From: Psychrobacter sp. FME6
GTDB taxonomy: Bacteria; Pseudomonadota; Gammaproteobacteria; Pseudomonadales; Moraxellaceae
DNA: 64,000 nt
NCBI RefSeq assembly: GCF_014861365.1
Contig: NZ_RRYW01000006.1
Coordinates: 1 to 64,000, forward strand
Direction of reading: 5' to 3'
Below are positions 28,491 through 37,417 of this stretch, piece by piece. The position numbers were made by a program, and so were the translations under genes. The stretch's first letter is position 1, and every line of letters starts with the position of its first letter. The notes under the pieces were generated by a model. It did no database searches, was not told the DNA's origin, and was given only the letters and a program-made list of their open reading frames with translations.

Positions 28491-28646
28491 TTACATTTTT
28501 CTACCAACAAAGGCAACGATGAACAAGATAACCGCTACTACTAGGAAGATATAAGCTAAATTACTAGATAATCCAGCGACACCACCAAAACCTAGGAAAC
28601 TTGCTAACAATGCGATTACCGCAAAAATAATAGCCCAGCGAAACAT
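28491..28646 (-). CDS. Small membrane protein, DUF1328/YtjA family
   Basis: A 51-residue protein of two hydrophobic helices: [20 protein letters not shown], a glycine-rich turn GGVAGLSSN, then a second helix ending FVGRKM. This is the standard YtjA (DUF1328) pattern. The ATG is preceded by GGAGA at proper spacing. Members are small inner-membrane proteins, often linked to stress, without a defined biochemical role. The gene is easily missed because of its size. Confidence 0.9.
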   Translation of the reverse strand: MFRWAIIFAVIALLASFLGFGGVAGLSSNLAYIFLVVAVILFIVAFVGRKM

Positions 28647-29093
28647 AAACTTCTCCTCAAATTATTGTTGAGATACCAGATATTTAGCTCATATTCAATA
28701 AAGAATAATAAGACCAGCATTATGGATATCCGTATTACCTTATCTAATATCTCTTTTATTTTTTGTTTTCTTAATACTTGTTAGAACTGCTTACAAACAT
28801 AGATTAGCAATTTCTATCTCCAGAAAACGTACCTTTTAGTAATGATATCGGTAGGTTATGTAACCTTTGTAGCGAATCTTAATACTTTACCGCCTTTTAC
28901 CGAATTTATAGAACTTATGTTTATAGATATTTAGCTATTATTCTATCTCTATCATTAGCATCATACAATCTACTATAAACAATAACTTACAAGTCATTTT
29001 TACGACCGATAAATACTTTACTATATAGTTATCAGCAAGATATAAATATTTATCACTGATTCAGTCATCAAATACCTATTAAGGATAATAAAT
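28647..29093. other. Intergenic stretch without a gene
   Basis: A very AT-rich divergent region between the ytjA-like gene and the reductase-like gene. It is expected to hold two promoters; no other structure was seen. Confidence 0.45.
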
Positions 29094-30377
29094 ATGGATA
29101 CCTATACGGATACTTCAAAGACACCACAGAATAGTCATGAAAAACGCCCTTATGCTGTCGTTTTATATGGCGCCACAAGCTTTGTGGGACAAATAACAGC
29201 GCACTATTTAACCGAGTTTTTGTCTAATGCTAAAGATAAAAATGGCAACAATGTTACCTGGGCAATAGCCGGTCGTGACGAAGAAAAGTTGAATGAATTA
29301 CAGTCTAAACTTGCCAGCAAAGTCGATACTATCATTGCTAACAGCAAGGATGCCGCCAGCCTCGATGAGATGACCAAACAAACCCAAGTCATTATTTCAA
29401 CCGTCGGGCCTTACCTTAAATATGGCGAACCGCTGATTAAATCTTGTACCAGTAACGGTACTGACTATGTCGATCTAACTGGCGAAGCCATCTTTATCAA
29501 AGATATGATGGACAAATATCAGGACGCGGCAAAACAAAGCGGCGCTCGTATCGTCAACTCATGTGGGTTTGATTCTATTCCATCAGACTTAGGCGTTTAC
29601 TTTACTCAGCAGCAAGCAGAAGATAAGTTTGGTGAGGCGTGTGATGTGATTCATATGCGGGTCAAAGCAGCAAAAGGTGGTCTATCTGGCGGTACGATAG
29701 CCTCGATGGCGACTATTTTTGAAGAAGTCGGCCAAGATAAATCACGTCGCAAACAAGTGGCAAACCCTTACTTGCTTAACGATGATAAAGACGCGCCAAA
29801 TGTACGCCAAGCTAATGTTAGCAAACCTGAGTACGATAGCGAACACCAACGCTGGCTTGCACCTTTTGTAATGGCAAGCATCAATACTCGTATCGTCCAT
29901 CGCAGTAACCAACTGCTTGGTTACGAATATGGTCGCGATTTTAAATATGACGAAGCAATGTGGATGAAAGATGGCGTCAAAGGTAAATTATCGAGCTATG
30001 CGATGAGTGCAGGTTTGTTTGGGTTTGCCACCGCAATGATGATTAAGCCAAGTCGTGAGCTACTTTCTAAACACGTATTGCCTAAATCAGGCTCTGGCCC
30101 GTCTAAAGAAGACCAAGACAATGGCTATTATGATATTCGCCTGTTCGGTACCACTGCTAATAAAGACACGATTAACACCAAAGTTACTGGTGACAAAGAC
30201 CCCGGTTATGGCAGTACCTCACGGATGCTGTCACAAGCGGCATTGTGTTTGGCGCAGGACGTTAGTAAAGAAGAGGTAGGCGGTGGATTTTGGACACCTG
30301 CCTCTGCAATGGGTGACAAACTGCTAACCCGTCTAAAAGAGCACGCTGGTCTTAGCTTTGAAGTGATTGATGCTTAA
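29094..30377 (+). CDS. Saccharopine dehydrogenase-like oxidoreductase (trans-acting enoyl reductase type)
   Basis: A 427-residue protein with an N-terminal Rossmann fold that starts VVLYGATSFVGQITAHYL, near residue 22. It includes WAIAGRDEEKL, STVGPYLKYGEPL and the conserved NSCGFDSIPSDLGV. These are signatures of the family containing mycobacterial trans-acting enoyl reductase and eukaryotic saccharopine dehydrogenase-like oxidoreductases. True lysine-pathway saccharopine dehydrogenases differ in these motifs. The substrate is unknown, possibly lipid-linked. An AAGGAT site precedes the ATG and a terminator follows. Confidence 0.85.
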   Translation: MDTYTDTSKTPQNSHEKRPYAVVLYGATSFVGQITAHYLTEFLSNAKDKNGNNVTWAIAGRDEEKLNELQSKLASKVDTIIANSKDAASLDEMTKQTQVIISTVGPYLKYGEPLIKSCTSNGTDYVDLTGEAIFIKDMMDKYQDAAKQSGARIVNSCGFDSIPSDLGVYFTQQQAEDKFGEACDVIHMRVKAAKGGLSGGTIASMATIFEEVGQDKSRRKQVANPYLLNDDKDAPNVRQANVSKPEYDSEHQRWLAPFVMASINTRIVHRSNQLLGYEYGRDFKYDEAMWMKDGVKGKLSSYAMSAGLFGFATAMMIKPSRELLSKHVLPKSGSGPSKEDQDNGYYDIRLFGTTANKDTINTKVTGDKDPGYGSTSRMLSQAALCLAQDVSKEEVGGGFWTPASAMGDKLLTRLKEHAGLSFEVIDA

Positions 30378-30413
30378 TATAAAGTTAATTTAATCATTCT
30401 TAAAATATCAATG

Positions 30414-30446
30414 ACCGTATCTTGAAATAAGATGCGGTTTTTTATG
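30414..30446 (+). terminator. Probable intrinsic terminator
   Basis: ACCGTATCTT pairs with AAGATGCGGT (one G-U pair) across a short loop and is followed by six T. Confidence 0.75.
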
Positions 30447-30488
30447 GTCTATATTTTCTAGCATCATTCAAGCAAATGTTAATGAATA

Positions 30489-30754
30489 GGGGCTGTATAG
30501 AATTCAGCTAAGGAACTGACAGAGACTATTTTTTAGGCAATTCGACGCCAAAAATAGTAAGTTTAGTTATTCTAAGCGCGATAGTTTTGGCTATGAAGTG
30601 GCAAAAAATAGTCCTGTTCCTTCGGACTGATGCTAAAATCGCCCCAGACGTTGTTGTAAATCTAGCTAAGGTCTCGACATTACCTTCGATTTACGCCTAG
30701 TCTGGAATTATTTTAGCGATCAGCAGTCCTAATAGATGAATTCTATACAGCCCC
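30489..30754. mobile_element. 266-bp MITE with GGGGCTGTATAGAATTCA ends
   Basis: The ends GGGGCTGTATAGAATTCA and TGAATTCTATACAGCCCC are an 18-bp perfect terminal inverted repeat. TA flanks both sides, consistent with a TA target duplication. There is no coding capacity. The interior has a second, imperfect inverted repeat (around 30627-30650 and 30705-30731), so the transcript would fold strongly. A fragment of a second copy lies at 31944. Ends and TA target would fit an IS5- or IS630-type parent, but I cannot identify which. Confidence 0.85.
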
Positions 30755-31079
30755 TAATAATAACGTACTTCTTTAGTAAACGATGTTGCCGCTTTTCGAT
30801 TTTTTAATACATTATGCTACACATTCCTAGCCTAATGTCACAGCCATATCGTAATGATTGACGTAGGATAAAACAGGTCATGGCATTATTTTTATGACTC
30901 AGCTTTTATCACTCAGCTTTACCATCTCATTTAACCGACTCTCTATACGGTCAGTTAACACATCAAAAATTCAGCTGCGCTAAATGCTACTAATCATTGC
31001 CATTAACCAGCTTTGTTAAAAAAAGCACGACTAAAAAATACCAATTAAAATTAACAGTCATAATTAAGAGGAAATAATC

Positions 31080-31919
31080 ATGAAATTGAATGTATTGACC
31101 GCCGCTATACTGACATCAGGTCTGGCTATGTTTGCAAGCTCTGCTAATGCGGCAATGACCACTGACAGTCATGGTAACGTTGGCTATGATAGCTATGATG
31201 AGTGTGCCATGGCCGTGAAGGATGGCTCAGCCAAATTTTATACGCCTTATACTTATCAGAACCCAAAACGCCAAACGGGTGAAACGGCGGTCAAAAAAAT
31301 GCGCTTGTCAGAAGTCATGATTCCACAAGATGTTGTTAATAATAATAACTTAGCGACCAGCAGTTATTCAGCAGGCGCCTGCGATTTAGGGGTTGGCCAA
31401 TCAAATGGTCGCTACGGTGTTTCGGGTGCATTGGTTGGAAAATATGTGCCTATCGCTGCCGATATGCCTGTCAACGTTTACACTGACAAAGCTGGCAACC
31501 CAGTACGTCTAAGTATGCAGCAGTGTGATAACCACTTTGGGGCTAAATTCCCAACGCCTATCATGAGCGAAGCAAAAGAAGTTGAAGCGCCGGAAGCGCA
31601 AATCGCCATCGATGAAGAGCGCAGTGTAGAACCTGTCACCATTGAAACCAATCGTGTTATTCGCCCTGCTAAATATAGCGTTAAAGAAGTCTATATTGTC
31701 CCAGACGATCAAATCAAAAAAGTGAACACGGCTGAAGGGACAGCAGTCGCTATCGAAGATGGTACTGATCGCACGGTTGTCGTTGGTGAAGAAGCTGAGG
31801 CTGATGCCATTGACAAAACCGAGGTCAATCAGACTTTTCCAGTGACTCGCGTACCTAATAATGAAACGCCACAACGTGTCGTTGACCCGAACACTGGTAA
31901 ATATATAGTCGTTGAATAA
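31080..31919 (+). CDS. Exported protein of unknown function
   Basis: A 279-residue secreted protein with a signal peptide ending at SSANAA (residues 20-25) and a ribosome site AGAGGAAA. Cysteines at DECAM, GACDL and QQCDNH lie in the N-terminal half, which looks folded. The second half, from about residue 165, is rich in Glu, Val and Thr. It has alternating acidic segments that look extended, for example VEPVTIETN and VVVGEEAEADA. No known domain is recognised. Beyond its stop lies a MITE end fragment. Confidence 0.7.
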   Translation: MKLNVLTAAILTSGLAMFASSANAAMTTDSHGNVGYDSYDECAMAVKDGSAKFYTPYTYQNPKRQTGETAVKKMRLSEVMIPQDVVNNNNLATSSYSAGACDLGVGQSNGRYGVSGALVGKYVPIAADMPVNVYTDKAGNPVRLSMQQCDNHFGAKFPTPIMSEAKEVEAPEAQIAIDEERSVEPVTIETNRVIRPAKYSVKEVYIVPDDQIKKVNTAEGTAVAIEDGTDRTVVVGEEAEADAIDKTEVNQTFPVTRVPNNETPQRVVDPNTGKYIVVE

Positions 31920-32333
31920 AAAACGATAGTGTATTTAATCTTAGGGGCTGTATAGAATTCAGCTAAGGAACTGACAGGGACTATTTTAAAGAAAGCAGGG
32001 GGTTGACAGTTTCATAACCTCACAATAAGACATAGAACAGTTAGAAATTTAATGCATTCACTACTGAAACATCAGTCGCTTAGTTGATACTCTCCTGCTT
32101 AGAGATTATAAGTGATTTAGATTAGCTTGTAAGTCTCCTTATACGAATCGATCATGATAGTCGTTTAACGATTATCATGATTTTATTTTATCTATGTATA
32201 ATATGTTAGATATAGTAAATATATACATTTGAAATACTAAATAGATTCGTAATATAAGCAGAAGGCTAAATACAGGTCAAGTTTAAAACCCTTTAAACTG
32301 ACACTATGAGAATGTAAACTAAGGAAGTAATTA
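31920..32333. other. Intergenic region with a MITE remnant
   Basis: Apart from the remnant at 31944-31987 it is AT-rich, with a CGTTTAACGATTATCATGA segment around 32162. No gene is supported. Confidence 0.45.
31944..31987 (+). mobile_element. Left-end fragment of the 266-bp MITE
   Basis: It matches the first 44 bases of the element at 30489, with one mismatch (GACAGGG against GACAGAG), and then stops matching. No right end is visible nearby. It is 25 bp after the stop of the exported protein gene. Confidence 0.85.
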
Positions 32334-32738
32334 ATGAAAAACCGTACCCTACCTTTATCGTTACTAGTTGGCGCTGCGCTTACTATCCCAAGTCTAGCAA
32401 TGGCAGCTCCTGCTGAAACTGCACCAGCAGATATGCAAAATACTGCTACTGCAACCACGCTTGAGGCTGAAAACGAATCAGGATCAAACCAAGCTAACCC
32501 ATTTGAAATTAGCGAAACCCAGTCTGTATCAAGAGCGAGCACGAATAACAACGCCGATCAACAACAGGCAATGCAATTAGAACAAGAAGCAATGCAAAAC
32601 CAACAAGAGCCTATACAGCAACAAGATCCACAAGAAGCCATGCTACAACAAGAAGCTTTATTAGAATCACAAGAGCTAGAATCACAAGAGAACCTACAAC
32701 AGGCTCCTCAACAAGGCGAAGCCGTAGAAGCGCTATAA
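32334..32738 (+). CDS. Exported glutamine-rich protein
   Basis: A 134-residue protein with a signal peptide (MKNRTLPLSLLVGAALTIPS, cleaved near AMAAP). The mature part is low complexity, with many Gln, Glu and Ala. From residue 80 it consists of imperfect repeats of the type EQEAMQNQQEP, QQDPQEAMLQQ and ESQELESQE. It has an AAGGAAGT ribosome site. Such a composition suggests an unfolded or coiled periplasmic or surface peptide. The function is not known and homology searches would be confounded by composition. Confidence 0.7.
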   Translation: MKNRTLPLSLLVGAALTIPSLAMAAPAETAPADMQNTATATTLEAENESGSNQANPFEISETQSVSRASTNNNADQQQAMQLEQEAMQNQQEPIQQQDPQEAMLQQEALLESQELESQENLQQAPQQGEAVEAL

Positions 32739-33068
32739 ATTACGCAATATATACGCTTATTAAGTCATATAGCTTGGAAGTTACCTCCTAGCTACCTTAG
32801 TAATTATCAGCGATAAATAGTTATCAGCGAATTTCTGTCAAAACAACAGTAATCACTTGATATTTACTGATGAAATTCTTAAAATTTGTGCTTAATACTA
32901 TATGTGTTTAATACTATGAGAGAAAAGAGAATCTCAGCTAGTTGAGTTACTAACTACGCTAAAACCCACTAGCTAGTGAGCCAGCTCTCAAATATATTCC
33001 AAACTAAAAAAGGCAGCCATTAGGCTGCCTTTTTCTTTACTCGCTATTATTCACATTAATACTATTAC
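32739..33068. other. Intergenic stretch with a terminator only
   Basis: A convergent region between the glutamine-rich protein and tex. Apart from the terminator at 33006, nothing is seen. Confidence 0.45.
33006..33036. terminator. Bidirectional intrinsic terminator before the tex stop
   Basis: AAAAAAGGCAGCC and GGCTGCCTTTTT form a perfect stem with a four-base loop and A/T runs on both sides. Confidence 0.92.
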
Positions 33069-35606
33069 TTATTTCTTGGTTTTAGTCACGCCTGCCTCTT
33101 TTAACAAAGCGCCCAAGGTACCCATTTTGCTAGGAGCTTCCGCTTTATCTGCTCTTGGCGCCTTGCTACGATTATTACTGGCATTGTCTTTATCTTGGCG
33201 ATTACCACGAGGCTTCGATGGACGCTTATCTGCGGCTGGATGGCTATTATTTGAACGGTTGCTGCGTGGACGACTGGCTTTCTCATCATTGCCCGTGCTT
33301 GTCGTCGTTGTTTTCGCTGCTGAGCGTACAGGCTTTTCTGCTTCAGGCTTCATACTAAACCCAATGCGACCACGTTTTTCATCGATAGATATGACGCGTA
33401 CCGACACAATATCACCTGGTTTGACCCGGTTCATTGGATCAGCGACAAAGTCATTGGCCATCTGTGAAATATGTACCAAACCATCTTGATGCACGCCGAC
33501 ATCAATAAAACAACCAAAGGCGGTGACATTGGTCACTACGCCTTCTAAGGTCATGCCTTCACTCAAGTCTTTAATACTATTGACATCATCACGGAAGTTA
33601 GCCGTTTTAAACTCAGGACGTGGGTCACGTGCAGGCTTGGCAAGCTCTTCTAGGATGGCCTTCACACTCACGTTATCATCGTTAGCAGCTAGTGTCGTGG
33701 TATCGATACTGTTTAGCACACCATCATTACCGATGATTTCTGGCAATGCTTTACCTGTTTGCGCCAATAAACCATCGACCAGTGCATAACTCTCTGGATG
33801 TACGCCTGTAGCATCAAGTGGATTGCTACCATTATGGACACGTAAGAACCCAGCGGCTTGCTCAAAGGTTTTTACCCCTAAACGTGGGACGTTCTTTAGT
33901 GCCTCACGGCTATCAAAAGCACCATGTTCTTTACGGTAAGTGACGATTTGCTGAGCCACGTTACGGTTTAGACCAGCAATGTGCGCCAAAATAGCAGGAC
34001 TGGCGGTATTTACATCGACACCAACGGCGTTGACGCTGTCTTGAGTCACTTTATCCAAGCTATCCGCCAACTGATTTTGGTTAACGTCATGCTGATATTG
34101 ACCAACGCCAATGGCTTTTGGATCAACCTTGACCAACTCTGACAATGGGTCTTGCAAGCGGCGTGCAATAGAAACCGCACCGCGAACTGACACATCCAAA
34201 TTGGCAAGCTCATCACTGGCCAACTCACTGGCAGAATAAACAGATGCACCAGACTCATTAACGATAACCGCTTTAGCTTTTAGTTCACTATTCGCGGCTA
34301 AAATCTCTTTAATCATTGCATCGGTTTCGCGGCTCGCCGTACCATTGCCGATAGCCACTAAATCAACGCTATAAGTGCTTAATAGCTTATCGATAACTGC
34401 TTTCGCTTCATCCATCTTATTATCAGGGGCAAACGGATAAACCGTGGCGACGACAGGCTTGTCTTCGCTATCTAGCATGACATGGCCTTGAGCATCGACG
34501 ATGGCCATTTTTACACCATGGCGAATACCAGGATCAACACCTAAAATAACTTTGCGACCAGCAGGCGCTGACATCAATAAATGCTGTAAGTTATTAGCAA
34601 ACACATCGATGGCATCGGCTTCAGCAGTCAGACGTTTTTCAGTCAATAAACGATGCTCAATGTGCGGACGCCATTTATCTTTCCACAAACTACTCGCTGC
34701 TTCTGTTAAAAACTCACGGCGCTCGGCTGGTGCCTTGGCATCGACATCGAAATGGCTGATGATTTTTTCGATAAAAGGTGCATCTTCGCCTTCAATTTTG
34801 ATACCCAAGACATTTTCTTGACGGCCGCGCAGCATCGCTAGTAAGCGATGGTTTGGCAAACGTGCAAGGCTTTCGCTATGCTCGAAATAATCTTTGAATT
34901 TCTCACCGACTTCACGTTTCTCATCACTAGCAACTGCTGAAACGATACTGGCTGTTTTAGCAAAGCCGCTGCGTAAGTTGTCCAATAAGTCTAACGCTTG
35001 CGTCCACTCATCAACGATGATGGCTTGTACGCCCGCTAACTGTTTGTCAATATCACTAAAATCAACCTCAATCTCATTACCACTATCGTCGGTAATGCTA
35101 GATTGCACTTGATAGTCAGCTAGCGCCTCAGTCGGGGTAACCTCTTGAGTTAAGACCGCTTGAGCGGCAACGTCAAGACCAGCAGCACGTGCTTTGGCCG
35201 CTGGCGATCGACGACGCGGACGATATGGCAGGTAGATGTCTTCAAGCTCAAGTTTCGACGTCGCATTATCAATGCGTGTCTGTAGCTCGTCGGTCAGATT
35301 GCCCTGCGTGCTTAGCAGCTCAGTAATTTTGAGGCGACGAGTGGCCATGTCACGCTCATAATTGAGAGACTTCTCCAAAGCTCGCAACTGTGCATCGTCA
35401 AGATTTTGCGTCTTTTCTTTGCGGTAACGGGCAATAAACGGAACAGTCGCGCCTTCATCGTAAAGCTTCACAAACGCATTGACTTGAGCAGTCTTAATGC
35501 CAAGCGCGCGAGCAAGCTTGTCGTGAATATTCGCGTGTGTGGTTGCATCCAAAACCTGTGCTTTTGTCGAGGTTTGAGATGGCGTTAAGGTATCAGTGCT
35601 ACTCAT
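33069..35606 (-). CDS. tex: Tex-family S1 RNA-binding transcription accessory protein
   Basis: An 845-residue nucleic-acid-binding protein. The order is standard: N-terminal helical domain (DEGATVPFIARYRKEKT), YqgF/RNase H-like domain starting VILGVDPGIRHG, HhH region (AILAHIAGLNRNVAQQI) and an S1 domain near residue 675 (LEGVVTNVTAFGCFIDVG). After about residue 745 a basic, low-complexity tail of about 100 residues is added, rich in Arg, Lys, Ser and Asn. Tex acts in transcription and RNA metabolism and is needed for toxin gene expression in Bordetella. It is a single gene. Confidence 0.95.
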   Translation of the reverse strand: MSSTDTLTPSQTSTKAQVLDATTHANIHDKLARALGIKTAQVNAFVKLYDEGATVPFIARYRKEKTQNLDDAQLRALEKSLNYERDMATRRLKITELLSTQGNLTDELQTRIDNATSKLELEDIYLPYRPRRRSPAAKARAAGLDVAAQAVLTQEVTPTEALADYQVQSSITDDSGNEIEVDFSDIDKQLAGVQAIIVDEWTQALDLLDNLRSGFAKTASIVSAVASDEKREVGEKFKDYFEHSESLARLPNHRLLAMLRGRQENVLGIKIEGEDAPFIEKIISHFDVDAKAPAERREFLTEAASSLWKDKWRPHIEHRLLTEKRLTAEADAIDVFANNLQHLLMSAPAGRKVILGVDPGIRHGVKMAIVDAQGHVMLDSEDKPVVATVYPFAPDNKMDEAKAVIDKLLSTYSVDLVAIGNGTASRETDAMIKEILAANSELKAKAVIVNESGASVYSASELASDELANLDVSVRGAVSIARRLQDPLSELVKVDPKAIGVGQYQHDVNQNQLADSLDKVTQDSVNAVGVDVNTASPAILAHIAGLNRNVAQQIVTYRKEHGAFDSREALKNVPRLGVKTFEQAAGFLRVHNGSNPLDATGVHPESYALVDGLLAQTGKALPEIIGNDGVLNSIDTTTLAANDDNVSVKAILEELAKPARDPRPEFKTANFRDDVNSIKDLSEGMTLEGVVTNVTAFGCFIDVGVHQDGLVHISQMANDFVADPMNRVKPGDIVSVRVISIDEKRGRIGFSMKPEAEKPVRSAAKTTTTSTGNDEKASRPRSNRSNNSHPAADKRPSKPRGNRQDKDNASNNRSKAPRADKAEAPSKMGTLGALLKEAGVTKTKK

Positions 35607-36036
35607 ATACGTATCAATCGTTGAGAAATGTAGTTCTGCATTATAGCAAAAGCTGCATGAATAAAAATCCTTTTTATACTTTCCTTATTTATGACGTTAT
35701 TTATAGCAAAAATCATCGCACAAGCTCAGTTATTGTGTCTTATTAAACAAACGCATACAGCATTTATCCTTATGGGTGATGCAATTATGACCGCAATCTT
35801 ATACACTAAAGTATCAATAGCACAAATATTGGGATGTGCTGATATATTGAACAATAGTTTTATAAAATATTTGATAATCGACGGAATGACGCTTAAACAG
35901 CAACCATAACAGTGATAATTTTTTATTCCCAAAGATTTTTGCTGGCAAAGAAATATTTTATTTACCAAGATATTCTTATTCGTGCTTTTTAACTATAATT
36001 TATTGCTAATAATAATTTTTATAAGAGGATGCCTGT
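35607..36036. other. Intergenic stretch without a gene
   Basis: A divergent, AT-rich region between tex and ompR. A 72-codon frame at 35691-35909 has no ribosome site and no recognisable domain. Confidence 0.45.
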
Positions 36037-36795
36037 ATGACAGATAATAACAGCCCCGATACTTTAACCCAGCGTATTTTAGTCGTCGATGATGATGCCC
36101 GTCTGCGCTCTTTATTACAACGTTTTCTAGAAGACGATGGCTTTGTCGTACGTACCGCACACGATGGCAGTCAGATGGATAAATTGATGCAGCGTGAGCT
36201 TTTCTCGTTAGTGGTGTTAGATTTGATGCTACCTGGCGAAGACGGTATCAGCATCTGTAAGCGGCTTCGTGAAGAAAACGCTGATATTCCTATCATTATG
36301 CTCACGGCTAAAGGTGGTGATGCGGATCGTATTGCAGGGCTTGAAGCTGGCGCAGATGATTATTTGCCCAAGCCATTTAATCCAAAAGAGCTATTGGCTC
36401 GTATCAAAGCCGTATTACGTCGTCAAAATCGTGAGCTACCTGGCGCGCCAAGCCATCAGCTTGAAGTGGTTGAATTTGGCCCTTGGACCCTTGATTTGTC
36501 GACTCGCACGCTCAAACGTGACGGCAATGTAGTCACCTTAACGACTGGTGAATTCTCAGTGTTAAAAGCATTGGTTCAGCATCCACGTGAGCCACTAACC
36601 CGTGATAAATTGATGAACCTAGCGCGTGGTCGTGAATGGGGTGCGATGGAACGCTCTATCGACGTGCAAGTATCACGTCTGCGTCGCCTGATTGAAGACA
36701 ACCCTTCACAAGCGCGCTATATTCAGACGGTCTGGGGTGTGGGCTATGTATTCGTACCCGACGAAGCAGAAGTAGAAGCTGCTAAGAGTGAATAG
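36037..36795 (+). CDS. ompR: OmpR-type response regulator
   Basis: A 252-residue two-component regulator. The receiver domain has the acidic pair Asp18/Asp19, the phospho-acceptor Asp62 (in LVVLDLMLPGEDG), the conserved Thr/Lys region MLTAKGGD and the KPFNPKELLARI block. The winged-helix DNA-binding domain follows (LTTGEFSVLKALV; RSIDVQVSRLRRLIE; YIQTVWGVGYVF). This matches OmpR more closely than PhoB or KdpE. Normally an envZ histidine kinase gene follows. Here a terminator comes about 30 bp after the stop and no kinase gene is in the window. Confidence 0.92.
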   Translation: MTDNNSPDTLTQRILVVDDDARLRSLLQRFLEDDGFVVRTAHDGSQMDKLMQRELFSLVVLDLMLPGEDGISICKRLREENADIPIIMLTAKGGDADRIAGLEAGADDYLPKPFNPKELLARIKAVLRRQNRELPGAPSHQLEVVEFGPWTLDLSTRTLKRDGNVVTLTTGEFSVLKALVQHPREPLTRDKLMNLARGREWGAMERSIDVQVSRLRRLIEDNPSQARYIQTVWGVGYVFVPDEAEVEAAKSE

Positions 36796-36824
36796 TTTTA
36801 ACCATTTATAATACTTACTGATAC

Positions 36825-36858
36825 AAAAAAGCCCTGCATAATAATGCAGGGTTTTGTT
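36825..36858 (+). terminator. Intrinsic terminator after ompR
   Basis: GCCCTGCAT pairs with ATGCAGGGT around a four-base loop, followed by T-rich sequence. Confidence 0.88.
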
Positions 36859-36874
36859 TTATTAACTGATAAAG

Positions 36875-37014
36875 CTATAGTCAGTGAGAAGTAATATCGC
36901 TACATCACGTACTGCAGGTACCGTTTTTTCTAGCTTGCTGTGCCTACGCAGACAGAGGCTGCAAAAAAACTATACCCGCAGTATCGTAGCGTTTTTAAAG
37001 TATTTTAACTATAG
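36875..37014. repeat. Dispersed palindromic repeat, full-length copy 5
   Basis: A 140-bp unit with outer ends CTATAGT and ACTATAG, inner arms CGTACTGCAGGTACC and ATACCCGCAGTATCG, and a core CTTGCTGTGCCTACGCAG / GACAGAGGCTGC. It is the most complete member and lets the fragments at 25205 and 41113 be recognised. Confidence 0.82.
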
Positions 37015-37037
37015 TTGATAAAGCACAATATTTGAAG

Positions 37038-37304
37038 TTAACGTAGTTGGCTGTCTTTACTGCCGCGACGATTAAACAGCTCAGCGGCCTTTGCTTCTTG
37101 CTCCAGCTCATTTTGGCAACCTATACAATGTTGAACCCCTGGCACAGCGACCCGCCGTGCTTCTGGTATCGGCTCGCCGCATTCATCACAAAACTCTGCG
37201 CTAACGCCTGTCGGCAACGCACGTCGTGCGCGTTCTAGCGCATCATTAACGGTCGCATCCATTTGCTCATGCTCCGCCCCATCTCTTGACCAGCCACCTG
37301 CCAT
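37038..37304 (-). CDS. DksA/TraR-type zinc-finger protein (YbiI-like)
   Basis: An 88-residue protein with a four-cysteine zinc finger at Cys39, 42, 60 and 63 (FCDECGEPIPEARR and CIGCQ). It lacks the long DksA coiled coil. The N-terminal MAGGWSRDGA and the EARRRALP-like helix match the YbiI group. DksA-related proteins act in the RNA polymerase secondary channel, but the short YbiI type has no established role. The start is supported by AGGAT. Confidence 0.88.
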   Translation of the reverse strand: MAGGWSRDGAEHEQMDATVNDALERARRALPTGVSAEFCDECGEPIPEARRVAVPGVQHCIGCQNELEQEAKAAELFNRRGSKDSQLR

Positions 37305-37417
37305 AACTTTATCCTATTTATTATTAACTATAATTAGACCCTATAAAAGTCTTTAATAACAAATAGATGGGGTTATATCCCATTATTTTCAATGTGGCAG
37401 TAGTTATAAATTGACAA

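Larger units (their letters stand above)
30378..31079. other. Intergenic region holding a terminator and a MITE
   Basis: Besides the terminator at 30414 and the 266-bp MITE from 30489, the rest (30755-31079) is AT-rich and leads to the exported protein gene. No ORF is supported. Confidence 0.5.

Noticed and set aside
35691-35909. 72-codon frame between tex and ompR
   Set aside because: No ribosome site and no recognisable pattern; a second frame overlaps it on the other strand, as expected for non-coding AT-rich DNA.
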